From Simplicispira lacusdiani (GTDB lineage Bacteria > Pseudomonadota > Gammaproteobacteria > Burkholderiales > Burkholderiaceae_C): a DNA stretch of 64,000 bases. The notes under the pieces were generated by a model that was given only the letters and a program-made list of their open reading frames with translations, did not search any database and had not been told where the DNA came from. Below, one piece after another: positions 24,752 through 33,041 of this stretch (the first letter of the stretch is position 1; each line of letters starts with the position of its first letter). Location of the stretch: the NCBI RefSeq assembly GCF_003604195.1, contig NZ_QXGR01000013.1, positions 43,533 through 107,532 of the forward strand, in the 5' to 3' direction. A program made the translations under genes and the position numbers.

Positions 24752-25213
24752 TCAGAGGCGTTCGTTGTGCAGCAGGGCGCGGCCCAGGGCGTTGGGCACG
24801 AAGGCCAGCACCTCGCCCGCCACCGACAGCACCACGCCGGTGCCGATCACGCTGCAGGCCACCACCGTGCCCACACCGTAAGCGGAGGCCGCCACACCGC
24901 GCCCTGCCACCTCGACGCTGACGCGCGCACCGTCGGAGGCGCGCTCCAGCACATATACCGTGCCCACGGCCGAGGCCTCAATGGACTTGACGGTGAGCAC
25001 CGCCCCGGCCACCGACAGCGCCGCCGGCAAGGCAACCACCGCGCCGGACGCCGCAGCGCCCACCGAGGCCGTGCCCACGACCGAGGCCACGGGCAACAGG
25101 GAGAGCGCGGCCGAGGCCTCGCTCTGGGCCCGCGCCGGGGCTGACACCAGGGCACAGGCCAGGCCCGCCGCCAGCAGCAGGCGGGCCAGGGTTTTGTTCA
25201 GCAATGCAGTCAT
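24752..25213 (-). CDS. Secreted Ala/Val-rich protein, partner of DUF2145
   Basis: 153 residues. Signal peptide about 1-30 (LLLAAGLACALVSAPARA). The mature part is made of Gly/Ala/Val-rich stretches (LLPVASVVGTASVGAAASGAVVALPAALSVAGAVLTVK, YGVGTVVACSVIGTGVVLSVAGEVLAFVPNALGRALLHNE) with one polar strand block (TVYVLERASDGARVSVEVAGRG). No known domain. Such Gly/Ala-rich hydrophobic repeats may be membrane associated. AAGGAG ribosome binding site. First gene of a two-gene unit with the DUF2145 gene. Function unknown. Confidence 0.75.
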   Translation of the reverse strand: MTALLNKTLARLLLAAGLACALVSAPARAQSEASAALSLLPVASVVGTASVGAAASGAVVALPAALSVAGAVLTVKSIEASAVGTVYVLERASDGARVSVEVAGRGVAASAYGVGTVVACSVIGTGVVLSVAGEVLAFVPNALGRALLHNERL

Positions 25214-25238
25214 GGTTCACTCCTTGGGTTCGTACACA

Positions 25239-25715
25239 TCATTCGGCACTGGCGGCGGTGCGGGTGGCCTCGCGGCGGCCCTGCAGACGCGCTTCGAGCA
25301 GGTCGGCCTCGTGGCGGTCGCGCAGCATCTTGGCCAGCGTGAAGGCGGTGGTCACCAGGTACAACCAGCTCACGCCGAGGAAGGCCTTGTAGGTCGCGTT
25401 GATGTCCATGCCCCACAGGCCCCAGCCGGTCAGGCCCATGGCGACGGCGAAGCCGCCCCAGACGACCAGCTTCCACAGCGGGGTGTCTCCCGCATCCCGG
25501 CGACTGCCTGCGTTGTCGCGCACGAACTTGGCCAGCGCGAACACGGTGGACAGGCAGAAGACATAGCCCATCACCATGAACACCTGCTCCAACGGCTCGC
25601 CCGGCAGCCAGGCCAGGCCGACGGCGCAGAGGAACACGGCGATGCCGAAGGAAACCCAGACCTGGAGCTGCCAGGCACGGGTATCACGCTGGACGACGAT
25701 GGGAGCGGAGGACAT
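25239..25715 (-). CDS. YiaA/YiaB family inner membrane protein
   Basis: 158 residues. Four transmembrane helices in two similar pairs (about 17-33, 40-58, 82-103, 110-128), with RDTRAWQLQVWVSFGIAVFLCAVGLAWLPG and the second copy LWKLVVWGGFAVAMGLTGWGLWGM. The duplicated pair is the YiaA/B fold. Start ATG 25715 agrees with homologues that begin just before the RDTRAWQ block; ATG 25748 or 25757 would add an unlikely polar extension. Divergent from the reductase gene at 25974 across a region with a strong dyad. Function unknown. Confidence 0.8.
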   Translation of the reverse strand: MSSAPIVVQRDTRAWQLQVWVSFGIAVFLCAVGLAWLPGEPLEQVFMVMGYVFCLSTVFALAKFVRDNAGSRRDAGDTPLWKLVVWGGFAVAMGLTGWGLWGMDINATYKAFLGVSWLYLVTTAFTLAKMLRDRHEADLLEARLQGRREATRTAASAE

Positions 25716-25819
25716 GGCGGTCTGGGCACTGGGGCCGTGGTGGAACATGGGCCGCATGGTGCCGGTGCGGCGCCGCGCTGTCCGTGTCTGGATGACAAAG
25801 CGCTCCCGTACAACCCAAT

Positions 25820-25840
25820 AAGTATCGTTTTTCGATACTT
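25820..25840. promoter_or_regulatory. GTATC-N7-GATAC dyad, copy 1 (operator candidate)
   Basis: AAGTATCG, five T, CGATACTT: a perfect 8-bp inverted repeat between the divergent YiaA/B-like gene (minus) and the reductase gene (plus). The core GTATC-N7-GATAC (25822-25838) recurs at 30064-30080. The T-rich loop allows a hairpin too, but the matching copy with a different loop favours a protein-binding site. Confidence 0.55.
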
Positions 25841-25973
25841 TTCTTCCACTCGCCTGGCGCAAGACCCTGGACCCCAGACGGCCGGCGCGTGCGCGACACC
25901 CCTGCGCCGCGGGCCTCTTTCACAATCGCCGCTCGCGCGCCCCGCGCGCAACCACCCGAGAAAGAGACATGCC

Positions 25974-27146
25974 ATGACCAAACCCTTTGACCTCGTCGTC
26001 CACGGCGCCACGGGCTTCACCGGCCGCCTGGTGGTCGAATACCTGCTGCAGCGCTACCCCACTGGCAGCGGCCTGCGCTGGGCCATGGGCGGGCGCAGCG
26101 CCGAGAAGCTCGCCGCCGTGCGTGACGAACTGGGCGCTCCGGCCGACACGCCGCTCGTGGTGACCGACACCGGCAACCCCGCCAGCCTGCAGGCACTGAT
26201 GAACAGCACCCGCCTGGTGCTGACCACCGTGGGCCCCTACCAGCTCTACGGCAACGAACTCGTGGCCGCCTGCGCGGCTTCCGGCGTGGACTACGTGGAT
26301 CTGTGCGGCGAACCGGCCTGGATGCGCCGCATGATCGACGCGCACGAGGCCACGGCGAAGGCCAGCGGCGCGCGCATCGTGTTCTCGTGCGGCTTCGACT
26401 CGATCCCGTTCGACCTCGGCGTGTTCCTGCTGCAGAGCGAGATGCGGACCCGCTTCGGCCAGCCCGCGAGCCGCGTGCGTGGCCGCGTGCGCAAGATGAA
26501 GGGCACCTTCTCGGGCGGCACGGCCGCCAGCCTCAAGGCCACGCTGGCCGCCGCCGCCAGCGAGCCGGGCGTGCTCGACCTGCTGCGCGACCCGTTTGCG
26601 CTCACACCCGGCTTCACCGGCCCGCGCCAGCCCTCGGGCAGCAAGCCCATGGTGGACGAGGCGCTGGGTGCGGACATCTGGGTGGCACCGTTCGTCATGG
26701 CGGCCATCAACACGCGCAACGTGCACCGCTCCAACTTCCTGCTGGGTCATGCCTACGGGCAGGACTTTGTGTACGACGAGATGCTGGTCACCGGCCCCGG
26801 CGCCAAGGGCGAGGCCTTTGCCAACGCGGTGGCGTCCGACAAGTCGCTGGGCTCGGACAGCGGCCCCAAGCCGGGCGAAGGCCCTTCGCGCGAAGAGCGC
26901 GAGGCCGGGCACTACGACGTGCTGTTCCTCGGCGAGGATGCCCAGGGCCACCGCCTGCGCGTGGCCGTGACGGGCGACCGCGACCCCGGCTACGGATCGA
27001 CCTCCAAGATGATCGCCGAGGCCGCCGCGTGCCTGCTGGAGAACCGCGGCACGCCCGGGGGCATCTGGACCACCGCCCCGGCGCTGGGCCAGGCGCTGAT
27101 CGATCGGCTGCAGGCGAATGCCGGACTGACGTTCAGCGTCGAATAA
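25974..27146 (+). CDS. Saccharopine dehydrogenase-like / trans-acting enoyl reductase family protein
   Basis: 390 residues. Rossmann NAD(P) site at the N-terminus (FDLVVHGATGFTGRLVVEYLL), then VLTTVGPYQLYGNELVAACAASGVDYVDLCGE, GARIVFSCGFDSIPFDLGVFLL and a C-terminal EAAACLLENR block. The same family includes mycobacterial trans-acting enoyl reductases that complete phthiocerol lipids and fungal-type saccharopine-dehydrogenase-like oxidoreductases. In proteobacteria the substrate is unknown, with membrane lipid modification most likely. GAGAAAGAG ribosome binding site 8 bp before ATG 25974. Its stop codon is 1 bp from the convergent acyltransferase gene. Confidence 0.85.
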   Translation: MTKPFDLVVHGATGFTGRLVVEYLLQRYPTGSGLRWAMGGRSAEKLAAVRDELGAPADTPLVVTDTGNPASLQALMNSTRLVLTTVGPYQLYGNELVAACAASGVDYVDLCGEPAWMRRMIDAHEATAKASGARIVFSCGFDSIPFDLGVFLLQSEMRTRFGQPASRVRGRVRKMKGTFSGGTAASLKATLAAAASEPGVLDLLRDPFALTPGFTGPRQPSGSKPMVDEALGADIWVAPFVMAAINTRNVHRSNFLLGHAYGQDFVYDEMLVTGPGAKGEAFANAVASDKSLGSDSGPKPGEGPSREEREAGHYDVLFLGEDAQGHRLRVAVTGDRDPGYGSTSKMIAEAAACLLENRGTPGGIWTTAPALGQALIDRLQANAGLTFSVE

Positions 27147-27147
27147 C

Positions 27148-29085
27148 TCACGCCTGCAGCAGCCCCGCCACGCGCGCCTGCAGGGCCTCGGGCTGCGCCT
27201 GTGCGGGCGGCACGGGCGCGCCCACGTTCAGCCCCACGCGGTTGAACAGGCCGCGCCGGAACGGCCGCACCATGGCGCCGCCCTGCTCGATGCGGCTGAA
27301 GTACGAGCCCCACAGGTTGGTCAGCGCCATGGGGATCACCGGCACGTCCAGCCCGTCGGCGCGCGCGCGGTCCAGGATCTTGACGATGCCGCCCTTAAAC
27401 GGCTGCAACTGCCCGTCGCGCGTGATGCCGCCCTCGGGGAAGATGGCCAGCAGATCCCCCTCGCGCAGCACCTGCGCGGCGCGCTCGAAGGCGGCCTCGT
27501 AGGTCTTGGGGTCCTCCTTGTAGGGCGCGACCGGGATGGCCTTGGCCAGCTTGAACAGCCAGCCCAGCACCGGGATGCGGAAGATGCGGTGGTCCATCAC
27601 GAAGTAGATGGGGCGCGGGCTGGCGGCCATGAGCAGCACGGCATCGACAAAGCTCACATGGTTGCAGGCCAGCACGGCAGAGCCTTGCGCGGGCAGGTAC
27701 TCATCGCCCTGCACCTTGAAGCGGTAGACGAAGCGCGACAACACCCAGGCCACGAAGCGCAGCAGGTACTCGGGCACGAGCAGGAAGATGTAGAACGCCA
27801 CCACGGCGTTGGCCAGCCCGGTGAACAGGAAGATCTGCGGCACGGTGAAGCCCGCACCCAGCAACGCGCCCGCGATCAGCGAACTGGCAATCATGAACAG
27901 CGCGTTGAGGATGTTGTTGGCCGCGATGATGCGCGCGCGGTGCGTGGGCTGGGCGCGCATCTGGATCAGGGCGTACATGGGCACGCTGTACAAGCCTGCG
28001 AACAACGACAGCAGCGCCAGGTCCAGCATCACGCGCCAGTGCGCGCCCTGCTCCAGGAACGCCGCCAGGCCCATGATCTCGGCGGGCGGCAGGCTGCGCG
28101 AGGCAAAGTACAGGTCGATGGAGAACACGCTCATGCCGATGGCACCCAGCGGCACCAGGCCGATCTCCACATGCCGGCGCGAAAGCACCTCGCACAGCAG
28201 CGAGCCGATGCCGATGCCCACCGAGAACACCACCAGCAGCAGCGAGGCCACCTGCTCGTTGCCGTGCAGCACCTCCTTGGCGAAGCTGGGAAACTGGCTC
28301 AGGAACACAGCGCCAAAGAACCACATCCAGCTGATGCCCAGCAGCGAGCGGAACACCACGAGGTTCTGGTGCGCCAGCTTGAGGTTGCGCCAGGTCTCGC
28401 TCACCGGGTTCCAGTTGACCTTGAGCCCTGGGTCGGTGGCGGGCAGCGAGGGGATGAACTCGGCCACCACCCGCCCCACGATGGCCGCGCCCACGCAGGC
28501 AAAGCCCACATGGTGCGCGCCGATCTCGGGCACGGCGATGATGAGCCCGCCCGCCACGTTGCCCAGCAGGATGGCCACGAAGGTGCCCATCTCCACCATG
28601 CCGTTGCCGCCGGTCAGCTCGCGCTCATTGAGCACCTGCGGCAGGTAGGCGAACTTGACCGGCCCGAACAGCGTGGAGTGCAGCCCCATGAGGAAGGTGC
28701 AGCCGAGCAGCACCGGCACGTTCTGCGAGAAGAAGCCCCAGGCGGCCAGCGCCATGATGGCCATCTCCAGGCGCTTGACGAAACGGATCAGCACCTTCTT
28801 GTCGTACTTGTCGGCCAGTTGCCCGCTGGTGGCCGAAAACAGCAGGAACGGCAGGATGAACAGCGCGCCGATCACCAGCCCGGCCATGGCGGGCTGCAGC
28901 CAGGCCACGTTGATCTGGTAGGTCACCATCACCGTGAAGGCGAACTTGAACAGGTTGTCGTTCGCGGCGCCGGAGAACTGCGTCCAGAAGAAGGGCGCGA
29001 AGCGCCGCTGGCGCAGCAGGGCGAACTGGTTCGGGTCCTCGTGCGCGCTGGCGGGGGCGCCGGTGCGGGGGGTGGCGTGGCTCAT
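27148..29085 (-). CDS. MFS lysophospholipid transporter fused to PlsC-type acyltransferase (LplT-Aas-like)
   Basis: 645 residues. Residues about 20-430 form a twelve-helix MFS transporter (FFWTQFSGAANDNLFKFAFTVMVTYQ, LADKYDKKVLIRFVKRLEM, GPVKFAYLPQVL). Residues about 445-645 form a 1-acylglycerol-phosphate acyltransferase with the catalytic NHVSFVD (HX4D) and substrate motif FPEGGITRDG. This is the arrangement that flips lyso-phospholipids inward and reacylates them, done by LplT plus Aas in E. coli; the AMP-binding domain of Aas is absent here. GAGGAGC ribosome binding site 6 bp before ATG 29085. Lies between two other genes with lipid-related families. Confidence 0.92.
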   Translation of the reverse strand: MSHATPRTGAPASAHEDPNQFALLRQRRFAPFFWTQFSGAANDNLFKFAFTVMVTYQINVAWLQPAMAGLVIGALFILPFLLFSATSGQLADKYDKKVLIRFVKRLEMAIMALAAWGFFSQNVPVLLGCTFLMGLHSTLFGPVKFAYLPQVLNERELTGGNGMVEMGTFVAILLGNVAGGLIIAVPEIGAHHVGFACVGAAIVGRVVAEFIPSLPATDPGLKVNWNPVSETWRNLKLAHQNLVVFRSLLGISWMWFFGAVFLSQFPSFAKEVLHGNEQVASLLLVVFSVGIGIGSLLCEVLSRRHVEIGLVPLGAIGMSVFSIDLYFASRSLPPAEIMGLAAFLEQGAHWRVMLDLALLSLFAGLYSVPMYALIQMRAQPTHRARIIAANNILNALFMIASSLIAGALLGAGFTVPQIFLFTGLANAVVAFYIFLLVPEYLLRFVAWVLSRFVYRFKVQGDEYLPAQGSAVLACNHVSFVDAVLLMAASPRPIYFVMDHRIFRIPVLGWLFKLAKAIPVAPYKEDPKTYEAAFERAAQVLREGDLLAIFPEGGITRDGQLQPFKGGIVKILDRARADGLDVPVIPMALTNLWGSYFSRIEQGGAMVRPFRRGLFNRVGLNVGAPVPPAQAQPEALQARVAGLLQA

Positions 29086-29129
29086 GCGTTGCTCCTCGGT
29101 TCCATCGTGGTGATCGGGCTCGCCTGCGG

Positions 29130-29963
29130 TCATGCGCAGGCCCGGCCCATTTCTTCTGGCTGGCCTGGGGCGCCATTCTGCACGGGCGCCGTGACGGCCC
29201 CGCGCAGGGCCGCCAGCACGGGCAGCGCCGCGCCGGCCGCGCCCAGGTGTTTGAGGGTGTGGCCCGACACCCATTGGCCGGTGGCGGCGAACACCGCGTG
29301 GTCGGCCGCCTCGAACAGCTTGGCCGCGCCGTACCAGGCGATCACGGCAAGGAGGTTCAGCGCCAGCGCGCCTGGGCGCCGGGGCAGACAGGCCAGCACC
29401 AGCACCACCAGCATGCCGCCGAGCTGCACCACGGCCCAGGGCAGCAGGTCGCCGGCATGCGCCCACCAAGCCACGGCCAGCGGCCCGGCCAGCAGCACCA
29501 CCACGGCGCAGGCCCGGCCGGCGCGCGGACTCACGCGGCCGGCCGCCGCCAGGCCCAGCAGTCCGGCGAAGGCCACGGCCATGCCCAGCCGGTCCCACAG
29601 CAGGCCGGCATCGTCGGGCCGGCCGTGGTACCAGGCCGAGCCCAGGGCGGTGCACAGCAGGCCCCCGCAGAACAGCGCGGCCAGGGCGCGCGTGGTGCCA
29701 TCGAGCGAATCGCCCTGGCGCCGCAACAGCGCCAGGCCCCAGGCGCCCGCCACGGCGAACGGCAGGTTGCTCAGCACGTCGAGCGCGCAGGGCAGGCCCC
29801 ACAGCGTGCGCTGGTCGGCAAAGCCATGCTGGTGCGGGCTAGCGGGCAGCACGGGGCCAAAAACGGCCAGGGCCAGCAGCGCCAGGGCGGCCCAGAGCAG
29901 GCCGGTTTCGGCGGGGGTGCGGCGGCGCCGGGGGGAGGAGGAATGGGACATCGGATGCGGCAT
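29130..29963 (-). CDS. Ceramidase-like CREST superfamily membrane protein
   Basis: 277 residues with about seven hydrophobic segments. Conserved CREST blocks are FADQRTLWGLPCALDVLSNLPFAVAG near residue 48, GSAWYHGRPDDAGLLWDRLGM (Ser, His and Asp), WYGAAKLFEAADHAVF and SGHTLKHLGAAGAALPVL with two His. These are the residues that hold the zinc in alkaline ceramidases, so a hydrolase acting on an amide-linked lipid is likely. Ribosome binding site GGAG 5 bp before ATG 29963; ATG 29951 or 29990 are alternatives. Cotranscribed with the MFS-acyltransferase gene (44 bp gap). Confidence 0.83.
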   Translation of the reverse strand: MPHPMSHSSSPRRRRTPAETGLLWAALALLALAVFGPVLPASPHQHGFADQRTLWGLPCALDVLSNLPFAVAGAWGLALLRRQGDSLDGTTRALAALFCGGLLCTALGSAWYHGRPDDAGLLWDRLGMAVAFAGLLGLAAAGRVSPRAGRACAVVVLLAGPLAVAWWAHAGDLLPWAVVQLGGMLVVLVLACLPRRPGALALNLLAVIAWYGAAKLFEAADHAVFAATGQWVSGHTLKHLGAAGAALPVLAALRGAVTAPVQNGAPGQPEEMGRACA

Positions 29964-30062
29964 GGGGTCTCCGGGTGCAGGGGTTGGCATGGGCGCAGTC
30001 TGGTCGCGGCACCGGATTCGCCCCCCTGAAAAGTTGCAGCAGACGCCACCACATCCACTTTC

Positions 30063-30081
30063 GGTATCCGTATTCGATACC
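30063..30081. promoter_or_regulatory. GTATC-N7-GATAC dyad, copy 2 (operator candidate)
   Basis: GGTATC, CGTATTC, GATACC: perfect 6-bp arms, same core spacing as copy 1 and sharing TTC before the right arm. It lies about 100 bp upstream of the minus-strand ceramidase/acyltransferase unit and about 100 bp upstream of the plus-strand gene at 30183. Confidence 0.55.
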
Positions 30082-30182
30082 AAACCAGCATGGCGCGGGT
30101 GGCCCACCGACGGCCGATGTCCGGCGGAGGCATGATGTGGGTCAAGGCAATACTCCCCCGGAAATCCGTACAGTCCCTCCCT

Positions 30183-30662
30183 ATGCACACCTTCCGAAAC
30201 CTCCGCCTCCTGGGCTCGCTGGCCTTGCTGCTGGCCGCTTTCACCGCCCAGGCCCAGACCCTGTCCTGCCCGTCGCAGGAGCAAATGCGCCAGGTCAACG
30301 CCTGCCCCACCGAGGAGCAGTTGCGCGCCAACTTCCACGGTTTTTGTGGCGACGACAGCAAGGCCTACCAGGGCCAAACCGGCCCCTGCAGCGACTACCA
30401 GGTCTTCCGCCGCCTGAAGAACACCGCGCTGTGGGAGTCCGCCGATGGCGCCTTCGACGGCTACCTGTCGTGCGAAGCCCCCGCCCCGGTCATCGCGAAA
30501 TCAAGCCTGACGGCCCTGCGCGTGGCGAAGAAGGGCCCCATCACCGCCGTGGTCTGCCACTACGGCCCGGACGTGCAGCTCACGCACCGCACGCGCAAGG
30601 CCTGCACCGTGCCGGCCTCGTGCGCCAGCGATCCGGCCCAGTGCCAGGCCGTCTGCGAATGA
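30183..30662 (+). CDS. Cysteine-rich secreted protein of unknown function
   Basis: 159 residues. Signal peptide about 1-24 (LLGSLALLLAAFTAQAQ). The mature protein has ten cysteines (LSCPSQEQ, VNACPTEEQ, FHGFCGDD, TGPCSDY, YLSCEAP, VVCHYGP, RKACTV, ASCASDPAQCQAVCE), an even number that suggests five disulphides in the periplasm or outside the cell. No family is recognised. TACAGT ends 8 nt before the ATG and no ribosome binding site is seen. The next gene starts 42 bp later with its own promoter. Confidence 0.7.
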   Translation: MHTFRNLRLLGSLALLLAAFTAQAQTLSCPSQEQMRQVNACPTEEQLRANFHGFCGDDSKAYQGQTGPCSDYQVFRRLKNTALWESADGAFDGYLSCEAPAPVIAKSSLTALRVAKKGPITAVVCHYGPDVQLTHRTRKACTVPASCASDPAQCQAVCE

Positions 30663-30666
30663 AGGG

Positions 30667-30696
30667 CTGACAGGGGCGGTGGCGGGTCTCCATAAT
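30667..30696 (+). promoter_or_regulatory. Promoter of the XRE regulator gene
   Basis: CTGACA (30667-30672), 18-nt spacer, CATAAT (30691-30696). The hexamer ends 8 nt before the ATG at 30705, so the transcript would have almost no leader. This is the best sigma70-like match among the leaderless candidates. Confidence 0.5.
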
Positions 30697-30704
30697 CGGT
30701 GCCC

Positions 30705-31436
30705 ATGAGCACCACCGCCGACCTCGTCACGGCCCTGAAGAAGGAACTCAAGGCCGCCCAGATGACCTACGCCGACCTGGCGCAGCAGCTCGGCATGGCC
30801 GAGTCCAGCGTCAAGCGCATGCTGGCCAAGGGTGACATGCCGCTGTCGCGCATCGACGCGATCTGCCGCGCCCTGGCGCTCGATTTCGCTGACCTGGCGC
30901 GGCGCGTGGCCGACAACCAGCCACTGCTCCAGGAACTGACCCAGGAGCAGGAAAAGGCCGTGGTCAGCGACAAAAAGCTGCTGCTGGTCGCCATCTCGGT
31001 GCTCAGCCAGTGGACGCTGGAGCAGATCGTGGCCACCTACCGCCTGAGCGAGGCCGAGGGCATCAAGTACCTCGCGCAGCTCGACCGCATCGGCATCATC
31101 GAGCTGCGGCCGCTCAACCGTTACCGGCTCAAGCTGGCCAAGACCTTCCGCTGGCGCCCGCACGGCCCGGTGATGAACTACTTCCGCGAGCATGCGCTGC
31201 TCGACTACTTCGCCGGCGGCTTCGACGGCCCCGGCGAAGGCGTGCTGCTGGTGCACGGCAGCATCAGCCGCGCCTTGGCGCCCGCCTTCATGGAGCGCAT
31301 GCAGCGCGTGGCCCAGGACTTTGCCCAGCAGCACCTGGCCGACCAGCGCCTGCCCCAGGCCGAGCGCGAGGGCTACACCCTGCTGCTGGCCCTGCGCAGC
31401 TGGGAATTCGAGGCCTTTGCCCACATGCGGCGCTGA
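30705..31436 (+). CDS. XRE-type helix-turn-helix regulator
   Basis: 243 residues. The N-terminal HTH (LVTALKKELKAAQMTYADLAQQLGMAESSVKRMLAKGDMPLSRIDAICRALALDFADLAR) is clear; the recognition helix is near SSVKRML. The C-terminal 170 residues hold a second possible winged-helix segment (VAISVLSQWTLEQIVATYRLSEAEGIKYLAQLDRIGIIELRPLNRYRLKLAKTFRW) and a helical end domain, without an enzyme signature. It is a known type of regulator in this order, with no assigned target. Monocistronic. Confidence 0.82.
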   Translation: MSTTADLVTALKKELKAAQMTYADLAQQLGMAESSVKRMLAKGDMPLSRIDAICRALALDFADLARRVADNQPLLQELTQEQEKAVVSDKKLLLVAISVLSQWTLEQIVATYRLSEAEGIKYLAQLDRIGIIELRPLNRYRLKLAKTFRWRPHGPVMNYFREHALLDYFAGGFDGPGEGVLLVHGSISRALAPAFMERMQRVAQDFAQQHLADQRLPQAEREGYTLLLALRSWEFEAFAHMRR

Positions 31437-31470
31437 GAAGCCCTGCGCCTACGCCTGCATGCGCCGCCAC

Positions 31471-31535
31471 TAGCTATTATTTTGATAGCTTTTGGCGCTT
31501 TACCCATGGGCCTCAGAGGCCAAAAATACCTGAAA
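31471..31535 (+). repeat. Dispersed two-hairpin element, copy D
   Basis: TAGCTATTATTTTGATAGCT, TTGGCGCTTTACCCATGGGCC, AGAGGCCAAAAAT. Both hairpins are visible. It lies between the XRE gene and the TetR promoter. Confidence 0.75.
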
Positions 31536-31577
31536 ATCGCGCCATTTCCGTGCCTGCGGCGCCCTTGCGCGCGCCCC

Positions 31578-31626
31578 TTGACGCCACAAACAGAAATAAC
31601 TATTCTTTAAATAACAATTTTTGTTA
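31578..31626 (+). promoter_or_regulatory. Promoter of the TetR-led operon with overlapping operator
   Basis: TTGACG (31578-31583), 17-nt spacer, TATTCT (31601-31606): a near-consensus sigma70 promoter. A perfect dyad TAACAA-TTT-TTGTTA (31612-31626) starts at the predicted transcription start, 16 bp before the ATG. This is the layout of an autorepressed TetR gene. Confidence 0.65.
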
Positions 31627-31641
31627 ACTTAAAGATAGCAA

Positions 31642-32490
31642 ATGAAAACCACCCGCCAGCAGCAGGAAGCCACGCGCCGCCAGATCGTGGTCAGCGCGGT
31701 GGATCTGATGACCCGCCAGGGCTTCGACGGCACGACGATGAAGGACATCGCACGCGCCGCCGGCATTGGCGACGCCACGATCTACAAGTACTTTCCCACC
31801 AAGGACCGCATCGTGCTGGGCTACCTTGACGCGGTGGTCCAACAGGCGCTGGCCGACACCCTGCAGACGCCCGGCTTCACCGACTACCAGTTGCAGGAAA
31901 AGCTCCAGCGCCTGACCGACGCCGTGCTCGAACACCTGCTGCCCGACCGCGAGTTCGTGGCCCAGGTGCGCGCGCTGGCCCGGCGTTCCCCCTTGACCCT
32001 GCTGGCCGAACCCCTGGCGGCGCGCCAGGCCCTGCGCGAGGCCGTGACCAGCTTCCTAGAGGCCGCCGAGGCGGCGGGCGAGATCGAACCCTGCGACTTC
32101 AAGGGCATGGCCGGGGGGCTCTACACCGACTACCTGGTCGGGGTGGTGAGCTACTGGCTGGCCGACACCTCCGACGAGTTCGCCGACACCGCACAGCTGG
32201 TGGACCTGTCGCTGGGCGTGCTGGTGCAGACCCTGCGCAGCGGGCTCATCAACCGCGTGCTGCAGTTGGGCGGCTTCGTGCTGCGCAGCCAGATGGCGCG
32301 CCTGGCCCAGCACGGCAGCGGCTTGCTGGGCGTTCTGCACATGGCGCAGCAGGCCATGGGCAGCCCCCCGCGCACAGCCACGGCCCCCACCGCGTCGCCC
32401 CAGGCCGCGCCCCCCCGTGCACCGCGCAAGCCGCGCGCCACGGCCGCAGCGGGCACCCCTGCCACCCCGCGCAGAAAGAAGGCCGCATGA
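31642..32490 (+). CDS. TetR family transcriptional regulator with Pro/Ala/Lys tail
   Basis: 282 residues, longer than the usual 190-220. The DNA-binding domain is at residues 8-55 (ATRRQIVVSAVDLMTRQGFDGTTMKDIARAAGIGDATIYKYFPTKDRIVLGYL). The ligand domain runs to about residue 235. The last 45 residues are low complexity (PPRTATAPTASPQAAPPRAPRKPRATAAAGTPATPRRKKAA), a basic tail that could contact DNA or another protein. It heads a five-gene operon, and the DUF2867 gene overlaps its stop by 4 nt (ATGA). It probably represses its own operon through the dyad at 31612-31626. Confidence 0.88.
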   Translation: MKTTRQQQEATRRQIVVSAVDLMTRQGFDGTTMKDIARAAGIGDATIYKYFPTKDRIVLGYLDAVVQQALADTLQTPGFTDYQLQEKLQRLTDAVLEHLLPDREFVAQVRALARRSPLTLLAEPLAARQALREAVTSFLEAAEAAGEIEPCDFKGMAGGLYTDYLVGVVSYWLADTSDEFADTAQLVDLSLGVLVQTLRSGLINRVLQLGGFVLRSQMARLAQHGSGLLGVLHMAQQAMGSPPRTATAPTASPQAAPPRAPRKPRATAAAGTPATPRRKKAA

Positions 32491-33041
32491 GCTCCCCCGC
32501 CACCGTGAAATCCATCGCCATCCCGCCCGGCACGGCCATCCACGCCGCCGTGTCCGGCGCGCAGTTCTTCGATGCCTACGAGGTGGCCGATCGCCATCCG
32601 GCCCGCACGGCGCTGCAGACCTGGCTGGACGTGGTGGCCCGCACGCCGCGCTGGACGCAGCAGCTCATGGCCCTGCGCAACCGGCTGGTGCGCCTGGTGG
32701 GCCTGAAGGACCTGGGCCAGTTGCACGACACGCACCCGCTCGCCAGCGGCCGCATCCCCAGTGACGCGAGCAGCTACCGCGTGGGCGACCGCGTGGGCAT
32801 CTTCCTCATCCGCCACCTCAGCGACACCGAGGTGGTGCTGGGGCAGGACGACAAGCACCTCGACGTGCAGGTGTCGCTGAGCAAGCACTGCCGGGGCGAT
32901 GCGCCCGCCACGCTCGCGGTCAGCACCGTGGTGCACATCCACAACGCGCTGGGGCAGGCCTACATGGCGGTGGTCACACCCTTCCATCGCCGCATCGTGC
33001 GCGCCATGCTGCAGCGGCTGGCGGACCATGGCCAGCGCTGA
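32487..33041 (+). CDS. DUF2867 domain protein
   Basis: 184 residues, no signal peptide. Recognisable DUF2867 pattern: AAVSGAQFFDAYEVADRH, TPRWTQQLMALRNRLVRLVGLKD, YRVGDRVGIFLIRHLSDTEVVLGQDDKHLDVQVSLSKH, VSTVVHIHNALGQAYMAVVTPFHRRIVRAMLQRL. This fold resembles START/SRPBCC lipid-binding domains, so binding of a hydrophobic ligand is plausible. Overlaps the regulator gene by 4 nt and the kinase-like gene by 14 nt, so translation is tightly linked. Confidence 0.85.
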   Translation: MSSPATVKSIAIPPGTAIHAAVSGAQFFDAYEVADRHPARTALQTWLDVVARTPRWTQQLMALRNRLVRLVGLKDLGQLHDTHPLASGRIPSDASSYRVGDRVGIFLIRHLSDTEVVLGQDDKHLDVQVSLSKHCRGDAPATLAVSTVVHIHNALGQAYMAVVTPFHRRIVRAMLQRLADHGQR

